DNA from: UBA9160 sp035489755
GTDB lineage: Bacteria; Myxococcota_A; UBA9160
Direction of reading: 5' to 3'
Length of the DNA stretch: 64,000 nucleotides
Assembly (NCBI GenBank): GCA_035489755.1
Contig: DATGZK010000029.1
Coordinates: forward strand, 1 to 64,000
Below the pieces are notes generated by a model. The model was not told where the DNA came from. It saw only the letters and a program-made list of their open reading frames with translations, and searched no databases. The translations under genes were made by a program, and so were the position numbers. Position 1 is the stretch's first letter. Each line of letters starts with the position of its first letter. Shown piece after piece: positions 36,225 to 44,058 of this stretch.

Positions 36225-36450
36225 CTACGCGCTGATGCCCGCTCTGCGGCGGCTCGCCCCCAGGCCGAGAAGTCCCGTCAGCACGCAGACCCGTGCCGGG
36301 CTCGGGGACGAGACTGGCGACACGAAAACCGAAGACGTCGGACTCGGCGTACGGGAGGTAGGCGGCTGGGTGCGACGCGGCGAGGTAGCCGGCGACGTGG
36401 TACAGGTCCCCGGCCCGCTCAGAATGGAAGCCTGACTGAGAGCACTGCAC
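36225..36450 (-). pseudogene. frameshifted PEP-CTERM protein remnant
   Basis: One frame gives GYLAASHPAAYLPYAESDVF and GFRVASLVPEPGTGL. The helix and basic tail follow in another frame (VLTGLLGLGASRRRAGISA, stop 36225). A one-base indel directly after the PEP motif separates them. The N-terminal domain and signal peptide are missing. Confidence 0.6.
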
Positions 36451-37396
36451 TGTTGTGATAAACGGGGTTTCGGGTCACTGCGATCTGCCATCCAAAGCCG
36501 ACCGTGAGGCCCAAACGCTCCCAGAGTGGGATTCGGCCCACGACAAGCCCTGGCGTGATGAAGAGCTGGTTGTTCCCGTGTCGATCTCCATTCGGCCAGT
36601 AGGTGTAGTTCAGCTCCACCTCCGGCCAGAAGAACCGCTGGACGTGGTATTGGAACGCGAGGTTCGCGAGGATCGGGGTCCCGAGAGAACCGGGCGCGTT
36701 GTCGGGAAGTGTGGCACCTACCGTCCCCTGCACGTCAAAGTCACCCCAGCCCTTTCCGAAGGCGATCGTCGGCGAGAACATGGCGTGGTCCATCGAGTTG
36801 GTGCGGGTTCCGGTGGGTGCGCTGAATCCCATGAACAGGGTGAGGATGTAGTTGCCGTTCTCCTCGTTGGCCGACAGTACGCGGTACTTGAGGAGGAAGG
36901 TCTCGTCGGCCCACCCATCCGTATCTTCTGGATGATTGCGTGACAGCCAAGCGGGTATCCCCAGGATCACCTCGGTCTTTTCTGTCGGGATCAGCTCTAG
37001 CCCCTTCCCTCCGCCATAGTTCGTGAGTCTTTGCCCTTCCGGACGCGACTGCCAGAACTGGTCGTAACGGAGCTCCTGTTCTAGACGGGGCGTGACAGTG
37101 ACGAGGGGCGTGATCCAGTGAGGCTGCTCGGCCTGCGTTTTGGACACCATGGCGAACCAGTCACGGAAATAGTCGAGGACCGGGGACGCGGAAGACTGGG
37201 CATCTGCAGGAGGGCTCGGCTCCTGCGCATGACATGGCTCGGCAACGGCGAGGAGGTGGAGGCCGGCGAGAAGACTCGCCCCGATGGCGGCGCCGGATCG
37301 GACGATGCGTCGCCTTGGAAGCATGCGCTTCTCAAGGATCGAGTGGATTCGCCCGAGCTGCTTCTCGGGGTTCGCCTCTGCCATCACCATCCTCAT
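36419..37396 (-). CDS. outer-membrane beta-barrel protein (transporter-like)
   Basis: Up to 325 residues. A signal peptide lies in IGASLLAGLHLLAVAEPCHA; the start may be ATG 37396 or, more usually spaced, ATG 37324. The body has alternating beta strands (TPRLEQELRYDQFW, EVILGIPAWL, GNYILTLFMGFSAPTG, EVELNYTYWPNGD, GLVVGRIPLWERLGLTVGFG) and ends in SVRLPF, a C-terminal aromatic typical for BAM-inserted barrels. It diverges from the ModE-like gene, with a ModE-type box in between, so molybdate-linked control is possible. Confidence 0.75.
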   Translation of the reverse strand: MRMVMAEANPEKQLGRIHSILEKRMLPRRRIVRSGAAIGASLLAGLHLLAVAEPCHAQEPSPPADAQSSASPVLDYFRDWFAMVSKTQAEQPHWITPLVTVTPRLEQELRYDQFWQSRPEGQRLTNYGGGKGLELIPTEKTEVILGIPAWLSRNHPEDTDGWADETFLLKYRVLSANEENGNYILTLFMGFSAPTGTRTNSMDHAMFSPTIAFGKGWGDFDVQGTVGATLPDNAPGSLGTPILANLAFQYHVQRFFWPEVELNYTYWPNGDRHGNNQLFITPGLVVGRIPLWERLGLTVGFGWQIAVTRNPVYHNSAVLSVRLPF

Positions 37397-37568
37397 CGCT
37401 TCACGGCTCCGTTCCTAGAAGCCGCTCGCAGGATCGGGAAGCTCCACGGAGCGATCTGCCCGCTGAGGCCCAGCGGCTTCTTCAGGGGGTAAGCGCAGGT
37501 CGTGTGGTGCATTTCGCCGATCGGACCCTCTTGGGCGCGGATCGCCCCGCCCAGATGCTCAGCGTGTG

Positions 37569-37592
37569 CGTTATATATGGGAGAATATATCG
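37569..37592. promoter_or_regulatory. ModE-type operator
   Basis: CGTTATATAT, six bases, then ATATATCG: an imperfect inverted repeat that matches the known ModE box shape (CG-TATATA arms). It lies in the divergent promoter region, 49 bases before the ModE-like gene and about 170-245 bases before the barrel gene. Confidence 0.55.
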
Positions 37593-37640
37593 TTGTCTAT
37601 ACCTGAACACTCCAGGGAGCCAAGCGGAGCGCCCAATACT

Positions 37641-38057
37641 ATGCCCGGCAAGCCAACCCGTTCGATCAAGGTGTCCAGTCAGAAGGCTCACGCGCGCTCC
37701 GACACAGCGGTCAAGCCCGTCGTCAGATTCCGCCTGCGAATCACTGCCGGCGATGTGATTACGATCGGTCCTGGCAAGGTCGAACTCCTCGAGGCCATCG
37801 ACCGGACCGGTTCGATCACGGCTGCGGCCAAGAGTGTCCACATGTCCTATCGCCGAGCCTGGATCCTGCTGGATATAGTGAACCGCTCGTTCCGCGAGCC
37901 TGCGGTCGATTCGGCCAGAGGTGGGCGAGATGGAGGCGGCAGCGGGTTGACCGAAGCCGGACGACAACTCGTCCATCTCTATCGCCGGATCGAGTCAACC
38001 GCGGCTTCGGCTTGTCAAAGCGATATCAAGCGTCTCCTAAGTATGCTGGCCCGTTGA
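37641..38057 (+). CDS. ModE-family DNA-binding regulator (HTH domain only)
   Basis: A 138-residue protein. The winged-helix domain has RITAGDVITIGPGKVELLEA, DRTGSITAAAKSVHMSYRRA, WILLDIVNRSF, exactly the ModE N-terminal pattern. There are no C-terminal molybdate-binding TOBE/MOP domains, so it belongs to the short group that may not sense molybdate directly. A basic 30-residue leader precedes the domain. A ModE box upstream suggests autoregulation. Confidence 0.85.
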   Translation: MPGKPTRSIKVSSQKAHARSDTAVKPVVRFRLRITAGDVITIGPGKVELLEAIDRTGSITAAAKSVHMSYRRAWILLDIVNRSFREPAVDSARGGRDGGGSGLTEAGRQLVHLYRRIESTAASACQSDIKRLLSMLAR

Positions 38058-38297
38058 GCGGGCAACTACCACTGGCAGCCGCCACGCCGAGGCGGTCTGT
38101 GCTCCTCGTGGCGAAGGACCCAGAGGACGAGGAGCGGCGCGTCCTGGCGCCCGTGAAGTGCAACCTTTCCCAGCCAGCGCCCGCGCTGGCTGGATGTGGC
38201 GGCCGTGCCGGACGGGGTAGCGGACCCCAGGAGATACTCGGCGACACATGAGCGGCCGCAGCTGAGCCAGGATCCGTCGGACGATAGGAGGAGCAGC

Positions 38298-38582
38298 GTG
38301 CGCACAAGCCATGCCTCAGCGATCCCTGTGGCTCGCCTGTTCGGCTTGATCGTTGGAATCTTCTGTTCTGGCATCTCCTGTGGGATCCTGAACGCAATGC
38401 TTTATCGAGCAGCCGACATGGGCGCCGATGGAATAGTCTTAAGTCCGCCACCGAACCCGGCAGAGGATGTGACCGGGAGCAAAGGGGAGGTGCAGGTGGA
38501 TGTCCGCGTGGGCTGGGCCGCGCTGATCGGCAGTAGAGATCAGCGTGCGTACCGGGCTCAGGCGATTCGCTTCGGACCCTGA
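38298..38582 (+). CDS. small exported protein, DUF4156/RcsF-like pattern
   Basis: A 94-residue protein from a GTG with AGGAGG upstream. The N-terminus is hydrophobic (VARLFGLIVGIFCSG), followed by ISCGILNAMLYRAADMGADG and IVLS. This is the N-xxL-xxAAxxGA-xxV pattern of small lipoproteins such as DUF4156. The lipobox is imperfect. Function unknown. Confidence 0.5.
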   Translation: MRTSHASAIPVARLFGLIVGIFCSGISCGILNAMLYRAADMGADGIVLSPPPNPAEDVTGSKGEVQVDVRVGWAALIGSRDQRAYRAQAIRFGP

Positions 38583-38635
38583 CTGGAATGAGCTGCCCAC
38601 CGCCGCCGATGGCCCACTGCACGGGAGCATAGAGA

Positions 38636-38881
38636 TTGAAAGCGAAGCCTCCAGACGTACGGCGCAGAACGAGCAAACGGACAGAGCTGCGGCGTGCCTC
38701 GGCACAAACGGCGCGCCGCCAGGCGAAAGAAGCCGCGGAGCGCGAGTGGCGGGTGTTCCTCACCGCGAAGTTCGACCGCACCTGGAAGGCGATGATTCGG
38801 TTTCGCGCAAAGGTGGGGCGACTCGCTTCCGCAGGCTGATGGCCGAGCTGACCTCCACGATCGATAACATTGGCAGCAGCG
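38636..38881 (+). pseudogene. frameshifted copy of the 0.24-0.5 kb mobile-element gene
   Basis: MKAKPPDVRRRTSKRTELRR onward matches the 85-residue protein at the left end of the window. A missing G in the GTGGGG(G)CGACT run moves the rest (GATRFRRLMAELTSTIDNI) to another frame. It lies just upstream of the 3' end of nnrS, on the opposite strand. Confidence 0.7.
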
Positions 38882-38892
38882 ATCACGCGGCG

Positions 38893-40056
38893 TCAGCCGG
38901 GCTTCCCGTCCACCCGCGGCTGCAGCAACACCTGAGCGTAGCCGGCGAGGAAGACGGCGAACGCGCCGGACCAAAACGCGCCAGCGAGCGTGAGCACGAG
39001 GAGGTGGGCTTTCGGAAGCGCAGCGATGCCTGCCGTGCGCAGCAGGGCCGCGCTAGTGACGAGGACGTAGGCCACCCGGGCGCTCGGCGGTGCGACGAGC
39101 GGACGCCCCGTGTGGCCGAGCGCGACGCGCGTCATCACCGCCAGGATCATCGTGCCGAATCCTCCGGCTGTGAGCGCGTGCACCGCAAGGCTGCGGGACG
39201 CGCCAACGCCGAGGTCGGAGGCCGCGAGACTCGCGAGCCCGACCACGATCCAAGCGTGCCCGAGATGCAGTGATCGCAGCAACGGATCGCGAAGCACGCG
39301 AAGACTCCGCCAGCCGGCCATGCGTGCGGCGAGAACCGCTGCGCTGAGAGCCGCCGCCACGCCGCTCCAAGGTGAGGCCGGAAGGACGACGTCAGCTGCA
39401 GCGAAGAGGAGAAAACCGGGCACAGCCGCCTGCTCGACCCACGCGGGTGTTTGAGCGTCGTATCCGACACCCGTACGGCGAAGCGCGCTTGTGGTGAAGC
39501 TCGGAACGATGCGCCCGCCGATCACTACGACCAGGAGCGCGACAAGATCGACGCCCGCACGAAGTCCAATCGCCGCGGTGTCCGCGCGCAGACCGAGCGC
39601 CTCGACATGCACCAACGCGTTCGCGCACGCGAGCGCGAGCAGCACAAGCGGGAAGCCGAAGTTCCTGCGCGCCCCGGCGCGGTATATCGCCGGGCCGATC
39701 GCCGCGGCGAGCGCGGGGAGGAAGGCGAAATCGACGATCGCGCTTGAGATCGGGGCGCAGTCCGCGACCAGCATTGCCGTCCGTCCCGCGAGCCAAAGCA
39801 CGACGAGCGCCCCGAGTCGCGGGCCGTTCACGGCGGGCGTTCCCGTCCACACGGGAACAGAAGTCAGAAGGAATCCCGCGATCGCAGCGGTGCAGAACCC
39901 AAAGATCATCTCGTGGGAGTGCCAAAGGGTCGACCCTGCCCACGCATGAGTTGGACCCCAGCCGTTCAAGACGGTGATCCAAAGCAGCATGAATACGACC
40001 GCCTGAGTTCCCGCCAGCAGGAAGAACGGGCGAAATCCTCGCGCGAAGAGCACCAT
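38893..40056 (-). CDS. nnrS: NnrS family heme-copper membrane protein
   Basis: A 387-residue protein with about 12 membrane helices. It starts LFARGFRPFFLLAGTQAVVF and has the conserved AGSTLWHSHEMIFGFCTAAI, GGRIVPSFTTSALRR, LHLGHAWIVVG and MTRVALGHTGRPL blocks. NnrS is a heme- and copper-containing inner-membrane protein found in denitrifiers and linked to protection against NO and iron-nitrosyl stress. It faces away from the nor genes and flanks the cluster. Full length. Confidence 0.9.
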   Translation of the reverse strand: MVLFARGFRPFFLLAGTQAVVFMLLWITVLNGWGPTHAWAGSTLWHSHEMIFGFCTAAIAGFLLTSVPVWTGTPAVNGPRLGALVVLWLAGRTAMLVADCAPISSAIVDFAFLPALAAAIGPAIYRAGARRNFGFPLVLLALACANALVHVEALGLRADTAAIGLRAGVDLVALLVVVIGGRIVPSFTTSALRRTGVGYDAQTPAWVEQAAVPGFLLFAAADVVLPASPWSGVAAALSAAVLAARMAGWRSLRVLRDPLLRSLHLGHAWIVVGLASLAASDLGVGASRSLAVHALTAGGFGTMILAVMTRVALGHTGRPLVAPPSARVAYVLVTSAALLRTAGIAALPKAHLLVLTLAGAFWSGAFAVFLAGYAQVLLQPRVDGKPG

Positions 40057-40434
40057 CCCGATCGTGAGCGTACCGCGGGGCGCGAGGCAATGTGTGGATC
40101 GCTGCGGTCTCCGGCGGCAGGAAGGAAAACCGGACTGGTCCCCTCGACGCCTTCACGCGCGACCTTGCGCACGGCCGGGGTACCAGATTCCGCCCGCGAT
40201 ACTGGACGCTTGCCTGCCGGGGGCACGACGTGGCGTTTCTGCTCGGAAACGGGGTGTTCCTCTAACCGGCTCTTGTGTTCATCGCAACGAAGGCGAAAGC
40301 TCCGCGACGAGCTCCATCAGACGCTAGGACGCCTTCTTGTCCGTAGCGGCACTCACTCGTCTTCCGGGAAGGCAAGAAAAGACGCCCTGGCACGACGGAT
40401 GCATCACGTCTCGGTACGTTGAGAGGAGGTGCAG
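40057..40434. other. divergent intergenic region
   Basis: About 380 bp between nnrS and the hemerythrin-like gene. Apart from the sigma-54-type promoter near its right end I see no clear element and no gene. Confidence 0.5.
40388..40402 (+). promoter_or_regulatory. sigma-54-type promoter
   Basis: CTGGCACGACGGATGCA: -24 GG and -12 GC are separated by exactly 10 bases, and the flanking TGGCACG and TGCA match the RpoN consensus with one mismatch. The predicted transcript would start near 40414, about 20 bases before the hemerythrin-like gene and its GAGAGGAGG site. NorR-type NO sensors act on such promoters. Confidence 0.6.
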
Positions 40435-40884
40435 ATGTCCTTCCGCGACGTCCGGCTCGAGATCCTTCAAGAGCATCGGGGCCTGCAGCTAGCGCTCGCG
40501 ACCGTGGAGGTATTGTGCGTACGGCTCGAGGGTGGCGACCCGGGGGCAGCACAGGCGCTGTTGGACTCTGGGCGGGCCCTCTATCAGCAGTTCGCTGCGC
40601 ATCTAAACTTGGAGGATCAGATCCTCCTCCCGACGTTGGAGGCCGTGGCGGGCTCTGCGAGCGCTTCACAGCTCGCCGCCGAGCATCGAGAGCAACGCGA
40701 GCTGCTCGCGTACCTGCTCGGCAGGATGGGCCATCCGGGGCGACCGGCGCTGCTGCTCGCGCGGGAGCTGCGGCAGTTTGCGGCTTTGGTGAGAGAGGAC
40801 ATGCGCGAAGAGGAGGAGACTCTCCTGGTTCTCGACGCTCCCGCCGAACGGCCGGCAGGTGTGGCGAATGCTCTCATCAAGTGA
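40435..40884 (+). CDS. hemerythrin HHE-domain-like protein
   Basis: A 149-residue four-helix protein. Candidate ligands lie in LQEHRGLQ, FAAHLNLEDQILLP, AAEHREQRELL and MREEEETLL; the last helix has Glu where classic HHE proteins have His, so the iron site may be altered. Relatives (DnrN/YtfE/ScdA type) repair or sense nitrosative damage. The start at 40435 has GAGAGGAGG directly upstream. It is the first gene of the plus-strand NO block. Confidence 0.8.
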   Translation: MSFRDVRLEILQEHRGLQLALATVEVLCVRLEGGDPGAAQALLDSGRALYQQFAAHLNLEDQILLPTLEAVAGSASASQLAAEHREQRELLAYLLGRMGHPGRPALLLARELRQFAALVREDMREEEETLLVLDAPAERPAGVANALIK

Positions 40885-40900
40885 GTAGTTCCGTCACGCC

Positions 40901-41373
40901 ATGAGCCTGGCAGGCCGGCTGGCCCTGATCCGTGCGCTGCACGTCGTAGCGGGGTTGCGTTCGTGACAACGGTGCTCCTCCCTGCGATCCGCCGGGTCGT
41001 CGAGCCGGCCGAGCGCGTGTCGCTCTTCGAACGCATCGAGCGGCGCTTCGCGTGGCAGGCACGCGGCACCACGCTCCTTGCCGGCATCACCGGCTTCGCG
41101 CTCCTCCACGGCCTTTCAGGTTGGGATCGCTACCGCGAGGTAGGGTTCTGGTGGATCCACGCGATGACCCTCGTCTGGGCACTCTTCACGCTGATGCTCT
41201 TCGTGCTGGAGCCTCTGGTACTCCATCGCTGGTTTCGCGCCCGCGCTGCGGCGGACCCGGAAGGCACCTTCGCATCGATTGAGCGCCTGCATCGGATCCT
41301 TCTCGCCGTGAGCGTCGTCACGTTGCTCGGGGCCGTGGCAGGAAGCCACGGTTTCGCGGGGATCGGCGGTTAG
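40901..41373 (+). pseudogene. small membrane protein, frameshifted near its start
   Basis: An ATG at 40901 opens MSLAGRLALIRALHVVAG, then the frame ends. One extra G in the GGGG run would give VAFVTTVLLPAIRRVVEPAE and continue to the stop at 41373, a protein of about 157 residues with four membrane helices (TTLLAGITGFALLHGL, FWWIHAMTLVWALFTLMLFV). Similar small membrane proteins are found near nor or cytochrome genes. It may be intact if the G-run is a sequencing error, or translated from an internal start. Confidence 0.6.
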
Positions 41374-41510
41374 GAGCCAGAAGCAGAAATTGGGTTGAAA
41401 AGTTGGGATTGATCGGCGTTGGGTTGAGTCGAGATGCGATCGCTGAGTCCGGTCTGCTCGGATCGGTGACGCGCGCCGGAGCCTCGATTCCGGTGCGTCG
41501 GGAGGAAACG

Positions 41511-41657
41511 ATGTCGAATGGAATCGAACGCGTGGGCGCGCCGGAATCTCCGGTCTGGCTTCGCGGGCTCGGCGCGTTGCTGCTCGTCTTGATGGGCGGT
41601 GCGATTGGCTGGGCGCTATGGATCGCCGTCCAGAACTTCGGACGGATCGGGGTCTAG
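41511..41657 (+). CDS. single-pass small membrane protein of the nor cluster
   Basis: A 48-residue protein with one membrane helix (GLGALLLVLMGGAIGWALWI). ATG 41511 follows a clear GGAGGAAA site. It may be a small accessory subunit of the Nor complex, by position only. The 137 bp upstream contain TTGGGTTGA twice, but no FNR-type box. Confidence 0.55.
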   Translation: MSNGIERVGAPESPVWLRGLGALLLVLMGGAIGWALWIAVQNFGRIGV

Positions 41658-41658
41658 C

Positions 41659-41886
41659 GTGCCGCGCTCCAAGACGGAAGGCGCGCTCGTGCCCCTCGTG
41701 CTCGTCTCGGTCGCGCTGGCCCTCGTCGCACCGGTCGCCGGCCGGGCGGGTTGGGAGCGCACCGCCGACCTGTGCATGGGGCTCGCCGCCAGTGCAGGCC
41801 TTCTTTCATTCGGCGTTGCCACCACCCATACGCTTCGCGCCGCGCGCCAGCGTGCCCCCCGGCGCTCCAGGAGGGAATCGAGATGA
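41659..41886 (+). CDS. two-pass small membrane protein of the nor cluster
   Basis: A 75-residue protein from a GTG (PRSKTEGALVPLVLVSVALA...), with two membrane helices and a basic tail. It starts one base after the previous stop and overlaps norC by 4 bp (ATGA), so it is coupled to norC. It could be the functional counterpart of NorE/NorF-type assembly proteins; similarity is not demonstrable by eye. Confidence 0.6.
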   Translation: MPRSKTEGALVPLVLVSVALALVAPVAGRAGWERTADLCMGLAASAGLLSFGVATTHTLRAARQRAPRRSRRESR

Positions 41887-42653
41887 CGCGCGCCTCCAGC
41901 CGCCGCTTCTTCTTTATCGGCACGGCGCTCTTTACGCTCGTCTTTATCGGCCTCACGGTGGATACCCACCGGCGTCTGGGCTCCCAAACGCACGCCGAGA
42001 ATATTACGCCCGAGGTGAGTCGCGGTCTCCGCGTCTGGGGCCGTTACAACTGCGAGAACTGTCACACGCTCCTCGGCGAAGGCGCCTACTACGCGCCCGA
42101 TCTTACGAAGATCGTGGCGCAGCGCGGGCAGCCCTACCTTGGGCTCTTCCTCGCCGATCCCTCGCGCTTCTACTCAGAGGCAAGGAACGGACGGCTGATG
42201 CCGACCCTCGGGCTCTCGCCCCAGGAGATTGCCGACGTCCTCGCCTTCCTCGGCTGGGTCGGCCAGGTGGATACCAACGGCTGGCCTCCTCGACCCATCA
42301 TGGTGTCGGGTGTGGCGATCCGGGACGTGCCGGGTGTCTCTGGCAGCGCCGCGGCGGACGATCCCGTGAGTCGGGGGAAGGCGCTCTTCAACGGCAGCGC
42401 CGCCTGTTCGAGCTGTCACTCCATCGCGCCCGGAGCCGTGCTTGTGGGGCCGTCGCTCGCGGGCGTCGGCGCCCGGGCGGCCGCACACGGCGAAGGGTAC
42501 CTGCGGCAGTCGATTCTCGAGCCGAGTGCGTACCTCGTGCCGGGGGAGCGCTTCGCAACGCCGCAAGGCGTCTCACTCATGCCGGCCACCTACGCGCAGA
42601 CGTTAACTCCGCAGCAGGTGGACGATCTCGTTGCCTACCTGAAGACGCTCTAG
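41883..42653 (+). CDS. norC: nitric oxide reductase cytochrome c subunit, diheme
   Basis: A 256-residue membrane-anchored cytochrome c. One N-terminal helix (FFFIGTALFTLVFIGLTV) is followed by the NorC domain with heme site CENCH (57-61), the typical WGRYNCENCHTLLGEGAYYA context, and Met in GRLMPTLG. A second cytochrome c domain has CSSCH (175-179) and Met in SLMPATYAQTL. Usual NorC is about 150 residues with one heme, so this is a fusion or enlarged form. It passes electrons to NorB. It is coupled to the small membrane gene and 14 bp before norB. Confidence 0.93.
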   Translation: MTRASSRRFFFIGTALFTLVFIGLTVDTHRRLGSQTHAENITPEVSRGLRVWGRYNCENCHTLLGEGAYYAPDLTKIVAQRGQPYLGLFLADPSRFYSEARNGRLMPTLGLSPQEIADVLAFLGWVGQVDTNGWPPRPIMVSGVAIRDVPGVSGSAAADDPVSRGKALFNGSAACSSCHSIAPGAVLVGPSLAGVGARAAAHGEGYLRQSILEPSAYLVPGERFATPQGVSLMPATYAQTLTPQQVDDLVAYLKTL

Positions 42654-42667
42654 TCGGGAGAACCGTC

Positions 42668-44035
42668 ATGACGTACCCCTCGCAGCGTGTTGCCTACGGC
42701 TACTTCCTCGCGGCCGTGCTCCTCTTCGTCCTGCAGATCACCTTTGGTTTCGTGATGCTCGCAAAGTATCTAGGGCCGGATCCGCTCCTCAACACGTTGA
42801 ACTTCGCCACGGCCAAGGAAATCCACATCGACCTCCTGCTCGTCTGGCTGCTCACGGGCTTCATGGGCGCCACATATTTCATCGTTCCGGAAGAGTCGCG
42901 CACGGAGCTATGGAGCGAGCGCCTTGCTTGGCTTCAGCTCACGCTCTGGCTCGCCATCGGAGTCACCACGGTCGTCGGCTTCCTGTTCGGTATCACCGAA
43001 GGCCGAAAATTCCTGGAGATGCCGCTCCCGCTGAAGTTCGGCGTCGTGGTCGTGATGGGGATCTTCCTCGTGAATATCTCCATGACCATCAAGAAGGCCG
43101 GCCGCTTCACGGCCACGGAGGGCGTTCTCGTGGGTGGGCTTGCGGGTGTGGCGCTGCTCTTTGTACCCGGCCTGATCCACTTCGATAACTACACCCTTGA
43201 CCGCTTCTACCGCTGGTGGGTCGTGCACCTTTGGGTCGAGGGCGTGTGGGAGCTTGTCCAGGGTGGAATGCTCGCGTTCCTGCTGATCCGCCTCTCGGGC
43301 GCGGACCGCGAGGTGATCGAGAAATGGCTCTACGTGATCGTCGGGCTCAGCTTCCTCTCGGGCATCCTGGGCACGGGCCACCACTACTACTGGATCGGCA
43401 CGCCCTATTACTGGCTCTGGGTCGGCGGGATCTTCTCAGCCCTCGAGCCGCTCGCATTCCTCGGCATGGCCATGTACGCATACAGCATGCTGCGTCGATC
43501 GGGTCTGTCCCATCCGAATTCTCTCGCGCTCCACTGGACGGTGGGCTCCGCTCTGCTCTCGACTGTCGGGGCCGGCGTCCTCGGCCTTGCGCACACCTGG
43601 CCGCAGGTGAATCAGTGGACGCACGGCACCCACATCACGACGATGCACGGCCACCTCGCGTTCTTCGGCGCCTACGCGATGATCAACCTGGCGATGATCA
43701 CGTACGCGATGCCAGCACTTACCGGGCAGCGCGATGAGGCGCGGCAGACCACGCTCGGTTACACGGCCTTCTGGCTCATGGTCGCCGGTATCTTCGGCAT
43801 GACCATGGCCTTGGGCGCGGCGGGCATCGTCCAGACCTACCTCGAGCGCATCCTCGGCTACGGCTACCTCGAGACCCAGCAGAAGATGCAGGTGCACTAC
43901 CTGATGTGGCTCTTCACCGGGACGATCTTCGCCGCCGGTGTCGCGGCATTCACGTGGGACTTCGTGACGGCCGGTGTGCCGAAGGGGGTAGGGGAGGCGC
44001 GAAGGGCCGTGAGCACCGCGGGGGCCGTCGTTTGA
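42668..44035 (+). CDS. norB: nitric oxide reductase large subunit (cNOR)
   Basis: A 455-residue, 12-helix heme-copper oxidase superfamily protein that reduces 2 NO to N2O. Ligands are all visible: heme b His53 (KEIHIDLL) and His329; heme b3 His327 (MHGHLAFFG); FeB His187 (VVHLWVEG), His238 and His239 (GTGHHYYW). The FeB-site Glu191 and Glu260 are present, the former diagnostic for NOR. No quinol-oxidising fused domain is present, so it is cNOR and pairs with NorC. Confidence 0.95.
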   Translation: MTYPSQRVAYGYFLAAVLLFVLQITFGFVMLAKYLGPDPLLNTLNFATAKEIHIDLLLVWLLTGFMGATYFIVPEESRTELWSERLAWLQLTLWLAIGVTTVVGFLFGITEGRKFLEMPLPLKFGVVVVMGIFLVNISMTIKKAGRFTATEGVLVGGLAGVALLFVPGLIHFDNYTLDRFYRWWVVHLWVEGVWELVQGGMLAFLLIRLSGADREVIEKWLYVIVGLSFLSGILGTGHHYYWIGTPYYWLWVGGIFSALEPLAFLGMAMYAYSMLRRSGLSHPNSLALHWTVGSALLSTVGAGVLGLAHTWPQVNQWTHGTHITTMHGHLAFFGAYAMINLAMITYAMPALTGQRDEARQTTLGYTAFWLMVAGIFGMTMALGAAGIVQTYLERILGYGYLETQQKMQVHYLMWLFTGTIFAAGVAAFTWDFVTAGVPKGVGEARRAVSTAGAVV

Positions 44036-44058
44036 GCAGCACGCGTGAAGGAGGACGC

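Noticed and set aside
41374..41510. FNR/DNR box upstream of the nor genes
   Set aside because: TTGAT-like half sites occur but no TTGAT-N4-ATCAA palindrome is found; only repeated TTGGGTTGA is present.
42668..44035. Quinol-type NOR (qNOR)
   Set aside because: There is no fused N-terminal cytochrome-like extension, and a separate NorC gene lies directly upstream.
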